DNA of 64,000 nucleotides from Christiangramia flava JLT2011 (GCF_001951155.1 NZ_CP016359.1:1071001-1135000); one strand, 5' to 3'; counted from the stretch's first letter, positions 8,531 to 16,453 are shown. Numbers and translations: made by a program. Notes: generated from the letters alone by a model not told the origin.

Positions 8531-10085
8531 TTAAAATTTGAGATTAAGGCCGGTTGTAATACTTCTCAAAGAATTGAAATTAATTCCTCCATTTGGTATT
8601 TCTGGATCCAGCCCCTTATAGGAGGTCAGAGTAATTAGGTTCTGCCCGGTAAAAAAGAGCGTAGCGCTTTTCATACCCAGTGGTCTCAACCAATTCTTTG
8701 GTACATCATAGCTCAAATTGAGGTTTTGTAATCTCAAAAAAGAGGCATCGGTTATGGTATAATTTGAATTAAGTACATTGTTATAAGCCCTTGAAGCCGC
8801 AGTGCTTCTTGAAACCAGCTGATATTGGGTATTAGTGTTTAAGGCATCAATTACCTCTGCGCGTTGATTTTGAAGAAACCCTGCTTTAAATAATTCAAGA
8901 GTACCCTCCTGCTTTACAAATCTCCATAAGAATTGCAGGCTAAAGTTTTTAAAGTTTAATTCATGATTCCAACCCCCAAAGAAACTTGGGCTTTTATCCA
9001 AGGCGATTTTTCTATCTTCATAGTCAAGGCTTCCATCGTCATTCCTATCTAATACACTGTAAAAACCTGTTTCGGGATCCAGACCTGTGTATTGGTAAAG
9101 TAATTCTATGTTGAGTGGCTCTCCTACGACATATTTATTAGCATAGGTAGATTCTTGTAATCCCGGGTATCTCAAAAGTTCGTTCTTCGGAATGCTGAAG
9201 TTAAAATTGGTGTTCCATTCAAAATTTTGGCCTGAAACCAGATTTGAAGCGAGTACCATCTCAAAGCCCGTATTTTGCACAGTAGCCGGTAAATTTGCCT
9301 GTACACTTGTGAATCCGGTAATTGCCGGTAATTGCCGGTAAAGAAAAACCAACCAGTTGGTTAGAAGAACGGTTGCGATACCAACTCGCTGAAATATTCA
9401 CTCGATTATCAAAAAATCCAAGTTCTATCGCAGCTTCCAGTTTTTTGTTCACCTCCCATGAATAATCAGGATTGGACAATTGGTTTGGAAATAAACCTCC
9501 AGGTCCCAAAGTTGGAGAATATGTATCTAAATATCCATAATCACCTATTTGATCACTTCCAGTTGTTCCATAACTCGCTCTCAATTTTCCGAATGTCAAA
9601 AACGAAGATGAATTAGGAATAAAACTTTCTTCTGAGAAAATCCAAGCTGCACCTAACGCGCCAAAATTGGCCAGTCGTTTTCCGTCTCCAAATCTTGATG
9701 ATCCATCACGTCTTCCGGTAAGGTTTAAAAAGTAGCGTTTATCCCAGTTCAATCCGATCCGGCTGAAAATTGCGCTATAGCGATATTCCGTATTTTCATC
9801 AGCAGGTGATATTATATTCTGTGCAGCATTTAAATTTCCGATTAGGCCCTCCGATGCATAACCGGTTCCTTGTAAATTTGTAAGCCCCGATCGACTTTCC
9901 TGGAAGGTCGTACCAATCAACATATTAAAGTTTGCCTTACCGATAGTATGATGGTAATCTAATTGTGGTTCTGCGATAAATGATTTTCTTTCAAGGAATA
10001 AATGATTAGAACGATTTTCAATATTAGCCTGACTAGCCGGACTGAATGATCTTTTCGGACGCTTCAATAACTCATTACTGTGGTA
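8531..10085 (-). pseudogene. SusC/RagA-like TonB-dependent receptor, 5'-truncated and frameshifted
   Basis: Only the C-terminal beta-barrel half remains. Two overlapping minus-strand frames (10067-9261 and 9352-8531) together give about 510 residues of a SusC barrel (INGTTGSDQIGDY-like region, GGWNHELNFKNFSLQFLWRF, C-terminus SLRSITTGLNLKF) against the usual 1000. The carboxypeptidase-like, plug and first barrel parts are gone. Two lesions are visible. The homologous frame ends at about 10085, where a TAG interrupts the sequence before YHSNELLKRPKRSFSP. At 9321-9340 the 10-mer attgccggta is tandemly duplicated, which shifts the frame; removing one copy restores GFSLPAITGFTSVQ. No promoter-proximal part survives in this window. 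Confidence 0.9.
9321..9340. repeat. 10-bp tandem duplication causing a frameshift
   Basis: attgccggta occurs twice in direct succession (9321-9330, 9331-9340), preceded by a further ccggta. In the susC reading direction this is one copy too many: both flanking frames contain the same LPAITG peptide, so the duplication itself is the frameshift. It looks like a replication slippage event. Confidence 0.9.
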
Positions 10086-10422
10086 CTAGCGAAATGTCTT
10101 TAGGAAGTAAAACGCCTGGAGCAAAGAAGAATAAAGCGCAAAAAAACAGGCGCGAAACTCAACTTATGCTATCAAGGTACTGGTATACCGCACAACGATA
10201 AGAGAGCCCACGCCCGGGTCGTGAGCATTCACACTTATCATCTCGTTGCTTAAAAATTACCAGTTTTTGATAGCGAGACTCAAAGCGAATGCTTCTAATA
10301 TTTTAAGAAGTTCGCAATATATTAATTATGAATCAAATATAAATAAAATTTTCCTGTGTGGTATTTTAATGCCACAATAAATATGTTAAATATTTTCAGA
10401 TTGCTTCGAGAAAGCAGTGGAA
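10086..10422. other. Gene-free junction with 107-nt inverted-repeat structure
   Basis: This 337-bp stretch separates the truncated susC from the XRE gene. It contains a nested imperfect palindrome at 10168-10274: outer arms GCTATCAAGGTACTGGTA and TACCAGTTTTTGATAGC, middle arms CAACGA-TAAG and CTTA-TCATC-TCGTTG, inner arms CCCACG and CGTGAGC around CCGGGT. The inner part is GC-rich against an AT-rich background. It could be a structured RNA, a recombination site or a relic of the element that cut susC. A 35-codon frame at 10094-10201 is too short to call. Nothing else is visible. Confidence 0.5.
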
Positions 10423-10659
10423 ATGGCTAAAGAAATATCAAAAGAAGATTTTTTAAAAGTCTTTGGAAACAACTTAAAAGAAACTAGATTAGAAAAAAAA
10501 CTTTCCTATCGCCAACTAGCCCAACGATGTGATATTGATTACAGTCACATTTCCCGAATAGAAAAAGGTGAAATAAATATTCAACTATCTACCGTTTTAG
10601 AACTTGCAAAAGGATTAGAACTTCATCCAAAGGAATTATTTCACTTTCAACTTGATTGA
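10423..10659 (+). CDS. XRE-family helix-turn-helix regulator
   Basis: 78 residues from the ATG at 10423; a GTG two codons upstream is less likely. It is a single Cro/C1-type domain: LKETRLEKKLSYRQLAQRCD and DYSHISRIEKGEINI form the helix-turn-helix, followed by LSTVLELAKGLELHPKELF. Its size and solitary domain match control proteins of restriction-modification systems and small defence cassettes. It lies 194 bp upstream of the HNH endonuclease on the same strand and may control it (inference from context). Confidence 0.85.
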   Translation: MAKEISKEDFLKVFGNNLKETRLEKKLSYRQLAQRCDIDYSHISRIEKGEINIQLSTVLELAKGLELHPKELFHFQLD

Positions 10660-10853
10660 AATAATTTAATACTATGTTTTTTCAAATTCTTAGTTAGTAA
10701 AAAATTTACCACAAAGAAATAATTGATTTAAATATAGAATTACGCTTGTCAATTATTTTGAGTATTTCATAGATTTACAATTCTGACAAGTCACGTAAAT
10801 TATTAGAGTTAATATTTTACCCTTAATTTTTCACAATATATAAAAAAGCACCA

Positions 10854-11831
10854 TTGCCTAATTTAAGTAAATACTTGTGGTATTTTAAAAAATTAAAACG
10901 TGGAGTTAGTGCAAATCTTACTAAAGCTCCTCATAAACCGATAATGCTTCTCGCCATAATAAATGGCATTAGAAAAGGTCATATTACTAACAACAAAGTT
11001 TTCATAACACCCGAGTTGCTTTTAAATTTCCGCGAGACCTGGAAACAGCTTGTAGATACCGGCCATACTGAGAATTTTGCCCTTCCTTTTTTCCATTTGC
11101 GGTCAGAGCCGTTCTGGGATTTGATCGCAAAACCCGGTATGGAGATAGGGATTACACGGTCGGGAAGCATCCGCAGCTTTAAAAATTTACGGGAAACCGT
11201 TGCCTTTGCAGTTATTGATGCCGAGTTATTTCTTTTATTACAACAGTCAGAAACCTGCCAGGTTCTGGAAGAACAATTGCTACAGTACTATTTTTATGAT
11301 ACCCGGAGTAACTACTGGAATGATTTAAATTCAGCCGAAGAATCGTTGCTGGAGTACCAAATCCAAAATGAATCGGGAAAGGAATACAGGGAACGATTAC
11401 TTTCACTAAAATCACAACTGGACGATAGCAGCTACCAAGAAGAAATTTTTATACGTGGTGGTCTGTTTAAGCGGAGTATTCCAAGAATTTACGATTATAA
11501 ATGCAGTATCTCGGGTATGCGCATTATGGGGCCACCAAACATTCAGATGATTGATGCCTGCCATATTCATCCTTTCAGTCTTTCCAACGATGACACAGTA
11601 AGTAATGGTATCGCACTCTCTCCTACCCTTCACCGGGCTTTCGATCGTGGTCTAATTAGTATTACCGAAGATTATAAAGTAAAGGTTTCAAGCCTCGTTA
11701 ATGACAAAGATTCCAAGTTCACTTTAACCCAGTTTGATGGGAAAGATTTATTATTGCCCAGTAAGAAATCTTGGTTTCCATCTGTTCAATCAATAAAATG
11801 GCACCAGGAGAACATTTTTATAAACGAATAG
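10854..11831 (+). CDS. HNH restriction endonuclease, phosphorothioate-DNA-binding type
   Basis: 325 residues starting at TTG 10854; the alignable family start is close to this codon and no nearby ATG fits. Residues 1-170 resemble the sulfur-binding domain of type IV enzymes that recognise phosphorothioated DNA (APHKPIMLLAIINGIRKG, then a VDTGHTENFALPFFHL block). Residues about 200-300 form an HNH nuclease of the HNH_2 type: CSISGMRI, then DACHIHPFSLSNDD, then NGIALSPTLHRAFDRGLI. Known members cut DNA carrying Dnd-type phosphorothioate. No dnd genes are present here, so it would act as an orphan restriction enzyme against modified incoming DNA. The assignment of the first domain rests on recall of the family pattern. 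Confidence 0.8.
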   Translation: MPNLSKYLWYFKKLKRGVSANLTKAPHKPIMLLAIINGIRKGHITNNKVFITPELLLNFRETWKQLVDTGHTENFALPFFHLRSEPFWDLIAKPGMEIGITRSGSIRSFKNLRETVAFAVIDAELFLLLQQSETCQVLEEQLLQYYFYDTRSNYWNDLNSAEESLLEYQIQNESGKEYRERLLSLKSQLDDSSYQEEIFIRGGLFKRSIPRIYDYKCSISGMRIMGPPNIQMIDACHIHPFSLSNDDTVSNGIALSPTLHRAFDRGLISITEDYKVKVSSLVNDKDSKFTLTQFDGKDLLLPSKKSWFPSVQSIKWHQENIFINE

Positions 11832-11881
11832 TAAAGAAGTTTTACTACGTAACCTTATCTAACTTCAAAAATGAAAATTTT

Positions 11882-12154
11882 ATGGGGCTGAATGCACTAA
11901 TTTCAATTGATCTAAAAACGAACTCTTCGGAAAAAATAAATCATTTTAATGAAGCGATGCAGGAAAAAGAATGGTCAAAAATAGAATCCATGGATCATAC
12001 CTGGGTTTCAAGTTTTAATGACGGCATTTCAAGAGAAAAAGCTTTGGAAGTCATTCAAAGCGATGTTACAACGATTAAACAAGAGTATGATCTTGAGACC
12101 TTAAGTATAGCTGTACAGCTTTCGAAAGAAGATATCGTACAAGGAGATTTTTAA
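11882..12154 (+). CDS. Hypothetical protein, 90 aa
   Basis: I start it at the ATG at 11882 (MGLNALISIDLKTNSSEKIN); a longer frame from 11771 would overlap the HNH gene. It is soluble with a mixed alpha/beta pattern and no signal peptide or known motif. The arrangement of two amphipathic strands (LNALISIDLK, TLSIAVQLSK) around two helices suggests a small ferredoxin-like fold, but that is a guess. It follows the endonuclease by 50 bp on the same strand and could belong to the same cassette. Confidence 0.55.
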   Translation: MGLNALISIDLKTNSSEKINHFNEAMQEKEWSKIESMDHTWVSSFNDGISREKALEVIQSDVTTIKQEYDLETLSIAVQLSKEDIVQGDF

Positions 12155-12216
12155 ATATCAGGATCACCACACTTTCCTGACGAATTCATTAGAATTTCAA
12201 ATTAATCAATCCAGTC

Positions 12217-12393
12217 TTAAAGACAAATTAAGTACATGCAATCACTTGTAATAATCTTAGATTCATCTCTAGTAGATATTTCACCTTTTGGTTCAATCAT
12301 TCGATAATTATGTTCACCTCGAACTCGAATCCTTTTAGAAAAGGTACTAGAATGGAATAAAGCAAAAAGAATAATTGGTATAAAGCGTTTCAT
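12217..12393 (-). CDS. Small putative secreted protein, 58 aa
   Basis: ATG at 12393 gives 58 residues with a basic, hydrophobic N-terminus like a signal peptide (MKRFIPIILFALFHSSTFS) and a short charged tail with two cysteines near the end (SDCMYLICL). No family is recognised. Support for it being real comes from the signal-like start and the near-palindrome TACCCTGCCAAGGGTA centred about 60 bp upstream, which is repeated in front of the kinase operon and M57 gene. Codon statistics cannot be judged at this length. Confidence 0.4.
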   Translation of the reverse strand: MKRFIPIILFALFHSSTFSKRIRVRGEHNYRMIEPKGEISTRDESKIITSDCMYLICL

Positions 12394-12445
12394 GAATTCG
12401 AGAGTTTAATAGTTGTAATATATCCCCGAATCACAACGAAAAACA

Positions 12446-12461
12446 TACCCTGCCAAGGGTA
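12446..12461. promoter_or_regulatory. NarL-like 7-2-7 operator candidate (site 1)
   Basis: TACCCTG-CC-AAGGGTA: two inverted heptamers separated by 2 bp. NarL/FixJ-family regulators are known to bind 7-2-7 inverted heptamers of the form TACYNMT. The same sequence with three changes is at 15478. It lies just past the response-regulator stop codon and 53 bp upstream of the small secreted ORF at 12393. Confidence 0.5.
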
Positions 12462-12465
12462 GATT

Positions 12466-13092
12466 TTAGAAATCGTACTTGTGCTGAAGCGCATACCTCA
12501 ACAACTCACCGGAACCAGAGAGATCTAGCTTTCTCATCATATTTTTGCGGTGTGTTTCAACTGTGGTCTTCCCTATGAATAACTCATCGGCAATTTCCTG
12601 ATTGATTTTCCCAACACCAATTAGCTTTAAGATCTCCAGCTCTCGTTTTGTAAGCAAGCCTTTCTCTCGTCGGCCTGATTTTAAATTTTCATCGTCTGGC
12701 ACCTGAATGTTATGGTCAAAATAATTCTCTCCTTTGTGAATTGTCCGTATGGCGTATAACAACTCCTTCAGGCCTGCATTTTTTAGTATGTAACCCTTGG
12801 CTCCAGCATTTAGCATTTGCTTTACAGCCTCATCCTGGTCAAACATGGTAAAAGCCAAAACCTTAATTTCTGGATATTGTTCTGTTAAGGCTCTGGTTAA
12901 TTGTATCCCATCCATTATTGGCATCCGAATATCTGTAATCACGAAATTGATCCTTTTATTTTTTGCCAATTCTAACAATTCTTTGCCGTTTGTCGCGAAT
13001 CCCAGGAATTCAATATCCTCCTCATATTCAAAGAAAACTTTGATCCCGTCTATAAGCGAAGTATGATCTTCTGCAATGGCTAGTCTTATCAT
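12466..13092 (-). CDS. NarL/LuxR-family response regulator
   Basis: 208 residues. The receiver domain occupies residues 1-120, with the phospho-acceptor Asp54 in VITDIRMPIMDG, acidic residues at AEDH and the conserved Lys in GAKGYILKNAG. The LuxR-type helix-turn-helix spans about 140-205 (LTKRELEILKLIGVGKINQE, then KTTVETHRKNMMRKLDL). Its start overlaps the histidine kinase stop by 4 bp (ATGA), so it is translationally coupled to its cognate kinase. Two NarL-like 7-2-7 inverted repeats flank the operon, at 12446 and 15478, and are the obvious candidate targets, giving autoregulation and control of the neighbouring secreted proteins (inference). Confidence 0.93.
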   Translation of the reverse strand: MIRLAIAEDHTSLIDGIKVFFEYEEDIEFLGFATNGKELLELAKNKRINFVITDIRMPIMDGIQLTRALTEQYPEIKVLAFTMFDQDEAVKQMLNAGAKGYILKNAGLKELLYAIRTIHKGENYFDHNIQVPDDENLKSGRREKGLLTKRELEILKLIGVGKINQEIADELFIGKTTVETHRKNMMRKLDLSGSGELLRYALQHKYDF

Positions 13093-14858
13093 TGTATTGG
13101 AATATTAATAATAACTGTAGTTCCTTTTCCCGGAACCGATTCAATATCGACCGTTCCTTCCTGCAATTCCACCCTTTTTTGGATAGAGTGGATTCCCATG
13201 CCATCTTTTGGCTTGATCTGATTTCGTTCAAAACCTTTTCCATCGTCTTCCACCATTATATTTAAAGAATCGCCATGATGCGTCAGATAAATGATCGCAC
13301 GACTTGCTTCTGCATGTTTTATAATATTGGTTACAAGCTCCTGAATGAATCGAAAGATCATGATTTCCAGGCTATTTTCCATCCGCTCATCCATACCGTG
13401 ATCTTCCACCTCAATTATTAATTTACTGGAAGCAGACACCTTACTGGCAAAATTCATTATAGCCGGCACTAAACCTTCCTGTCCTTTCATACCGGCATTC
13501 TTTACATGGGCAATTTTTCTCACCTCCTGGTAGGCTTCATCGAGTAACTCATCAGTCTGTTTCATCAATCGATCTTCCTCCTCTTTCAGTCTGTCCTTTC
13601 TGACTTTTAAATTTTGAAAATGAAGTTTTAGTGTCGCCAATAAACTGCCCAGGTTGTCATGCAAATCGTTTGCTATACGCTGGCGTTCCTTTTCCTGACC
13701 TTCAATCATGGCATCCAATCCGGATAGCTGCTGATCTTTCAAAGACTTTTCCAGTCTCTCCTTTTCTATCTCATGATCTTTTACCAGCAATTTCTTTCTG
13801 GACTGGGCATTGCGGTAAGCGAGGTATGCAATCAGAAACAGCAATAGTAAAATTCCAGATAAAATCCAGAGAATGGTTTGATGCTGCTTGAGCTTTAAAT
13901 TCTCATTCTCCTTTTTTTCTACCTGGTATTTAGTATTGACATCCAACAAGGCCTTATCCTGTTCTGCCTGGTTAATGCTGTCCCGATAGCTGTTTTCCAA
14001 TTTGCGATAGCGAAGCGCATTTTCGTAATCCTGATTGAGCTCATAGGTCTCGGCCATATTTTTATATAAAAACTGGCGGGTACCCAATTCATACTGTCGC
14101 ATCTCCAGGCTATCAGTTTTTTGATACCAGGCGATTGCAGCATCATAATCTCCAAGATTCCGATATAGTGATGCCTTATTATTAAAGATATAAGAGATAT
14201 AATCTTCCAGATTTTCCTTTTGATATTGCTTTAAAGCTATATCGTAATGATAAAGGGCAGAATCTTTTTGTTTCAGTATTTCACCATATACCACACCCAG
14301 GTTATGATGGATTTTTGCGTCCATCAGGCTATCATTTATCCGTGAGTTTTGATCCAGTGCATTATTGAAAAATTTAATGGTTTTGTCCGGGTCTGAATTA
14401 ATATAAATCTTACCTAGTTGCATATAGGCTTTTGATAGTAGCGCTGGATCTCCATTATCCTCTGCGTATTCCAAATATTCGTTTATATAAGGTTGCGGAT
14501 CGAGATCCGGGTTGTTTAAGGCATTTAAGGATTCGGCGATTTTTAGATTAATAATAGCAACATTATTAAGACTATCCAGACTAGAGTATATTCTTTTAGC
14601 CTTTAAAAATTGATCTAGGCTTTCATCAGAACTATTGACATTAATTTGTATTTGTCCGAAAAGAAAATGAAACTGCGCCAGTTCGGTCCTGGATAATTTA
14701 GTGGTATCGATTTCTTGTAATAATAGCTCGGATTGCGAATAGTCCCCAACAGATACTAGACTGTCAACCGTAGATAAATCTGGCTGCTGTGAATAGCAAA
14801 AAGCAGCAAGTAACAAACTTGCTGCATTGAAAACAATATAACGAATAGATAATCTCAA
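13089..14858 (-). CDS. TPR-containing sensor histidine kinase (HisKA_3 type)
   Basis: 589 residues: signal peptide (1-23), about seven TPR-like helical repeats in the periplasm (30-310; for example LGVVYGEILKQKDSALYHYD), one transmembrane helix (328-348), a coiled linker, and a HisKA_3 dimerisation domain with the phospho-His at about 400 (ERQRIANDLHDNLGSLLATL). A HATPase_c domain follows (FIQELVTNIIKHAEASRAI as N-box, DDGKGF, GMGIHSIQKRV). This architecture is the usual NarL-partner kinase of Bacteroidota. The gene overlaps the response regulator and directly abuts the upstream unknown gene. Confidence 0.93.
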   Translation of the reverse strand: MRLSIRYIVFNAASLLLAAFCYSQQPDLSTVDSLVSVGDYSQSELLLQEIDTTKLSRTELAQFHFLFGQIQINVNSSDESLDQFLKAKRIYSSLDSLNNVAIINLKIAESLNALNNPDLDPQPYINEYLEYAEDNGDPALLSKAYMQLGKIYINSDPDKTIKFFNNALDQNSRINDSLMDAKIHHNLGVVYGEILKQKDSALYHYDIALKQYQKENLEDYISYIFNNKASLYRNLGDYDAAIAWYQKTDSLEMRQYELGTRQFLYKNMAETYELNQDYENALRYRKLENSYRDSINQAEQDKALLDVNTKYQVEKKENENLKLKQHQTILWILSGILLLLFLIAYLAYRNAQSRKKLLVKDHEIEKERLEKSLKDQQLSGLDAMIEGQEKERQRIANDLHDNLGSLLATLKLHFQNLKVRKDRLKEEEDRLMKQTDELLDEAYQEVRKIAHVKNAGMKGQEGLVPAIMNFASKVSASSKLIIEVEDHGMDERMENSLEIMIFRFIQELVTNIIKHAEASRAIIYLTHHGDSLNIMVEDDGKGFERNQIKPKDGMGIHSIQKRVELQEGTVDIESVPGKGTTVIINIPIQ

Positions 14859-15398
14859 TTATCCTCCAACTAAAATTCCCCCTCCAGAAGTCTCCGGTTG
14901 AGCAAGTTCCAGGCCTTTCATGCAATTTGCCCGATAATAGGATGCAAAACTTTCTCCAACTGATTTCCCTAAATAAAACTGATAAAGCTCCTTATCCAAA
15001 TAGGTTTTAAAACAATCAATAATGTTATCAGGATCTTGATCAGAGTGAAAAACAATAGTAAGCACCTGGGATGTATTTGCTTTTAAAACTGTAGATTTAT
15101 TTCTGGTAGTCTTAATCTCACTAAAATCCAAACAATCAGGAAGCGAATTATCTGGTACCTCATTAGCATTTCTCGGAATTTGTCTATTTCCATTTACGAT
15201 TAAAAACAACACAGGAAGCGTCATTTTATTTGGCACACCGTCGCTCACACTTGATTCATAGGATCCAACAATAGATAGAATCAATTTTCCTGGTTTTCTA
15301 TCATTACTGAAGGGCGGCACCGCTAAAGCTATATCAAATTTAAAGCTAGAATTAAATTCAGTAAAAGAACCGAGAATCGGGTAAGAGTCCATAATCAA
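14859..15398 (-). CDS. Hypothetical protein co-operonic with histidine kinase
   Basis: 179 residues (ATG at 15398, with a second in-frame Met two codons later). No signal peptide, no membrane segment and no family that I recognise. The first half is rich in beta strands (KFDIALAVPP, GKLILSIVGSYES, MTLPVLFLIVNGNR), and the C-terminus ends in an unusual glycine-rich tail (ETSGGGILVGG). Its stop codon is immediately followed by the kinase start, so it is the first gene of a three-gene operon with the two-component system. It may be an additional component of that signalling system, but the role is unknown. Confidence 0.7.
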   Translation of the reverse strand: MIMDSYPILGSFTEFNSSFKFDIALAVPPFSNDRKPGKLILSIVGSYESSVSDGVPNKMTLPVLFLIVNGNRQIPRNANEVPDNSLPDCLDFSEIKTTRNKSTVLKANTSQVLTIVFHSDQDPDNIIDCFKTYLDKELYQFYLGKSVGESFASYYRANCMKGLELAQPETSGGGILVGG

Positions 15399-15477
15399 GT
15401 TTTAATTGGTTAGTGCCGTAATTTACAAATTTTCATTTGTTGGCAGCTAAAGTACTTACCATATCCATACCGAAGAA

Positions 15478-15493
15478 TACCCAGTCAAGGGTA
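15478..15493. promoter_or_regulatory. NarL-like 7-2-7 operator candidate (site 2)
   Basis: TACCCAG-TC-AAGGGTA, the same 7-2-7 architecture as 12446. It lies in the divergent promoter region 80 bp upstream of the kinase operon and about 110 bp upstream of the M57 gene. Two more TACC half-sites (TACCATA, TACCGAA) stand just to the left at 15458-15475, so this may be a multi-site control region. Confidence 0.5.
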
Positions 15494-15495
15494 TT

Positions 15496-15530
15496 TAAGG
15501 ACGTTTTACGGTAATCCCGTAAAATCCTTA
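15496..15530. repeat. Imperfect inverted repeat in divergent promoter
   Basis: TAAGGA-CG-TTTTACGG, then a short TAATC loop, then CCGTAAAA-TCCTTA: a 14-bp stem broken only by a 2-base bulge, located between the NarL-like site and the M57 start. It could be a second operator or a transcript hairpin; it lacks the T-run of a terminator. Confidence 0.55.
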
Positions 15531-15601
15531 CGGTCAATCAATTTGATTAAATAAGCAATGGAGGTAAATTGAGATCATTAATAACCCTAAACACCAATAT
15601 T

Positions 15602-16453
15602 ATGAATTTTAAAAAAATCAACTTCCTGCTTTTAGCAGTTATGTTTGTTTCACTATCATCATGTAATAAAGATGAAATGGACCAAATTCATGAAGAACCA
15701 ACATCAGCTAAAAAACAAGTAAGAGAACTATCCGATACTGAATTACAAAAAATCAGTGATCTCCATTTAAATGCAAATGAAGTTAAATACGAATCTTTTA
15801 CTTTACCAGGTGGTGAGAGTGAAATGCGTATTTTAATTGAAGGGGATATTGCCATGACACCTCAACAGCTCAAAGAAATGAAGCCACTTCGTATTGATTC
15901 AAAGCAATATCGCACATACAATCTTGTAAGCAGTCCCCGAACGATAAATGTTATTGGCTATACCGGTACAGGTTATGGTCAAAATTTATCTGCTAAACAA
16001 AGAAATGCTTTACAGGCAGCTGTTGCAAATTATAACTCCCTAAATATAGGATTGAACTTCACCCTGACGTTTGGAACAAACATTTCTCCTTATGATATTG
16101 TAGTATTTCAAGAACCGAATGGAGAAGCTGGTGGAGTAGCCGGTTTCCCGTCTAATGGAAACCCTTATAAATATGTACAAATTTTCTCTGGAATGGAAAA
16201 TTATAGTACTGCAACAAATCAACACGTTATTACCCATGAAATTGGTCACACTCTTGGAATGAGACATACTGATTGGGATACTAGGGCCAGTTGTGGACAA
16301 TCAGGTGAAGCAGCCGGTAATGATGGAGCTGTACATATTCCTGGCACTCCTTATGGATATGACTCCAATTCCATTATGCTTGCATGCTTTGGTGCAAATG
16401 AAGATGGAAACTTCGGATATTATGACACAGTTGCTTTTGACTACCTATATTAA
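15602..16453 (+). CDS. M57-family (HEIGH) zinc metallopeptidase lipoprotein
   Basis: 283 residues from the ATG at 15602, which directly precedes the signal peptide (MNFKKINFLLLAVMFVSLSS) with lipobox Cys; the earlier TTG is less likely. The catalytic signature is HVITHEIGHTLGMRH, the HExxHxxGxxH zinc motif in the dual-action HEIGH form of family M57, near residue 215. The pattern IDVVVFQEPNG-like before it and a C-terminal NSIMLACFGANEDGNFGYYD with the Met-turn region fit metzincin-type enzymes. It is divergent from the kinase operon and shares with it the 7-2-7 site. The 3' end of this gene is partly duplicated 23 kb downstream (39451). Confidence 0.9.
   Translation: MNFKKINFLLLAVMFVSLSSCNKDEMDQIHEEPTSAKKQVRELSDTELQKISDLHLNANEVKYESFTLPGGESEMRILIEGDIAMTPQQLKEMKPLRIDSKQYRTYNLVSSPRTINVIGYTGTGYGQNLSAKQRNALQAAVANYNSLNIGLNFTLTFGTNISPYDIVVFQEPNGEAGGVAGFPSNGNPYKYVQIFSGMENYSTATNQHVITHEIGHTLGMRHTDWDTRASCGQSGEAAGNDGAVHIPGTPYGYDSNSIMLACFGANEDGNFGYYDTVAFDYLY

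Noticed and set aside
9261..10067. Two separate small receptor genes
   Set aside because: The two frames join into one SusC barrel across a 10-bp duplication, so they are one broken gene.
10094..10201. 35-codon plus-strand frame at the susC break
   Set aside because: Too short, inside the inverted-repeat region, no relative recognised.
10157..10274. Integron attC site
   Set aside because: ACTCAAC at 10157 fits one core box, but no matching GTTRRRY box is found at the other side and there is no integron integrase.
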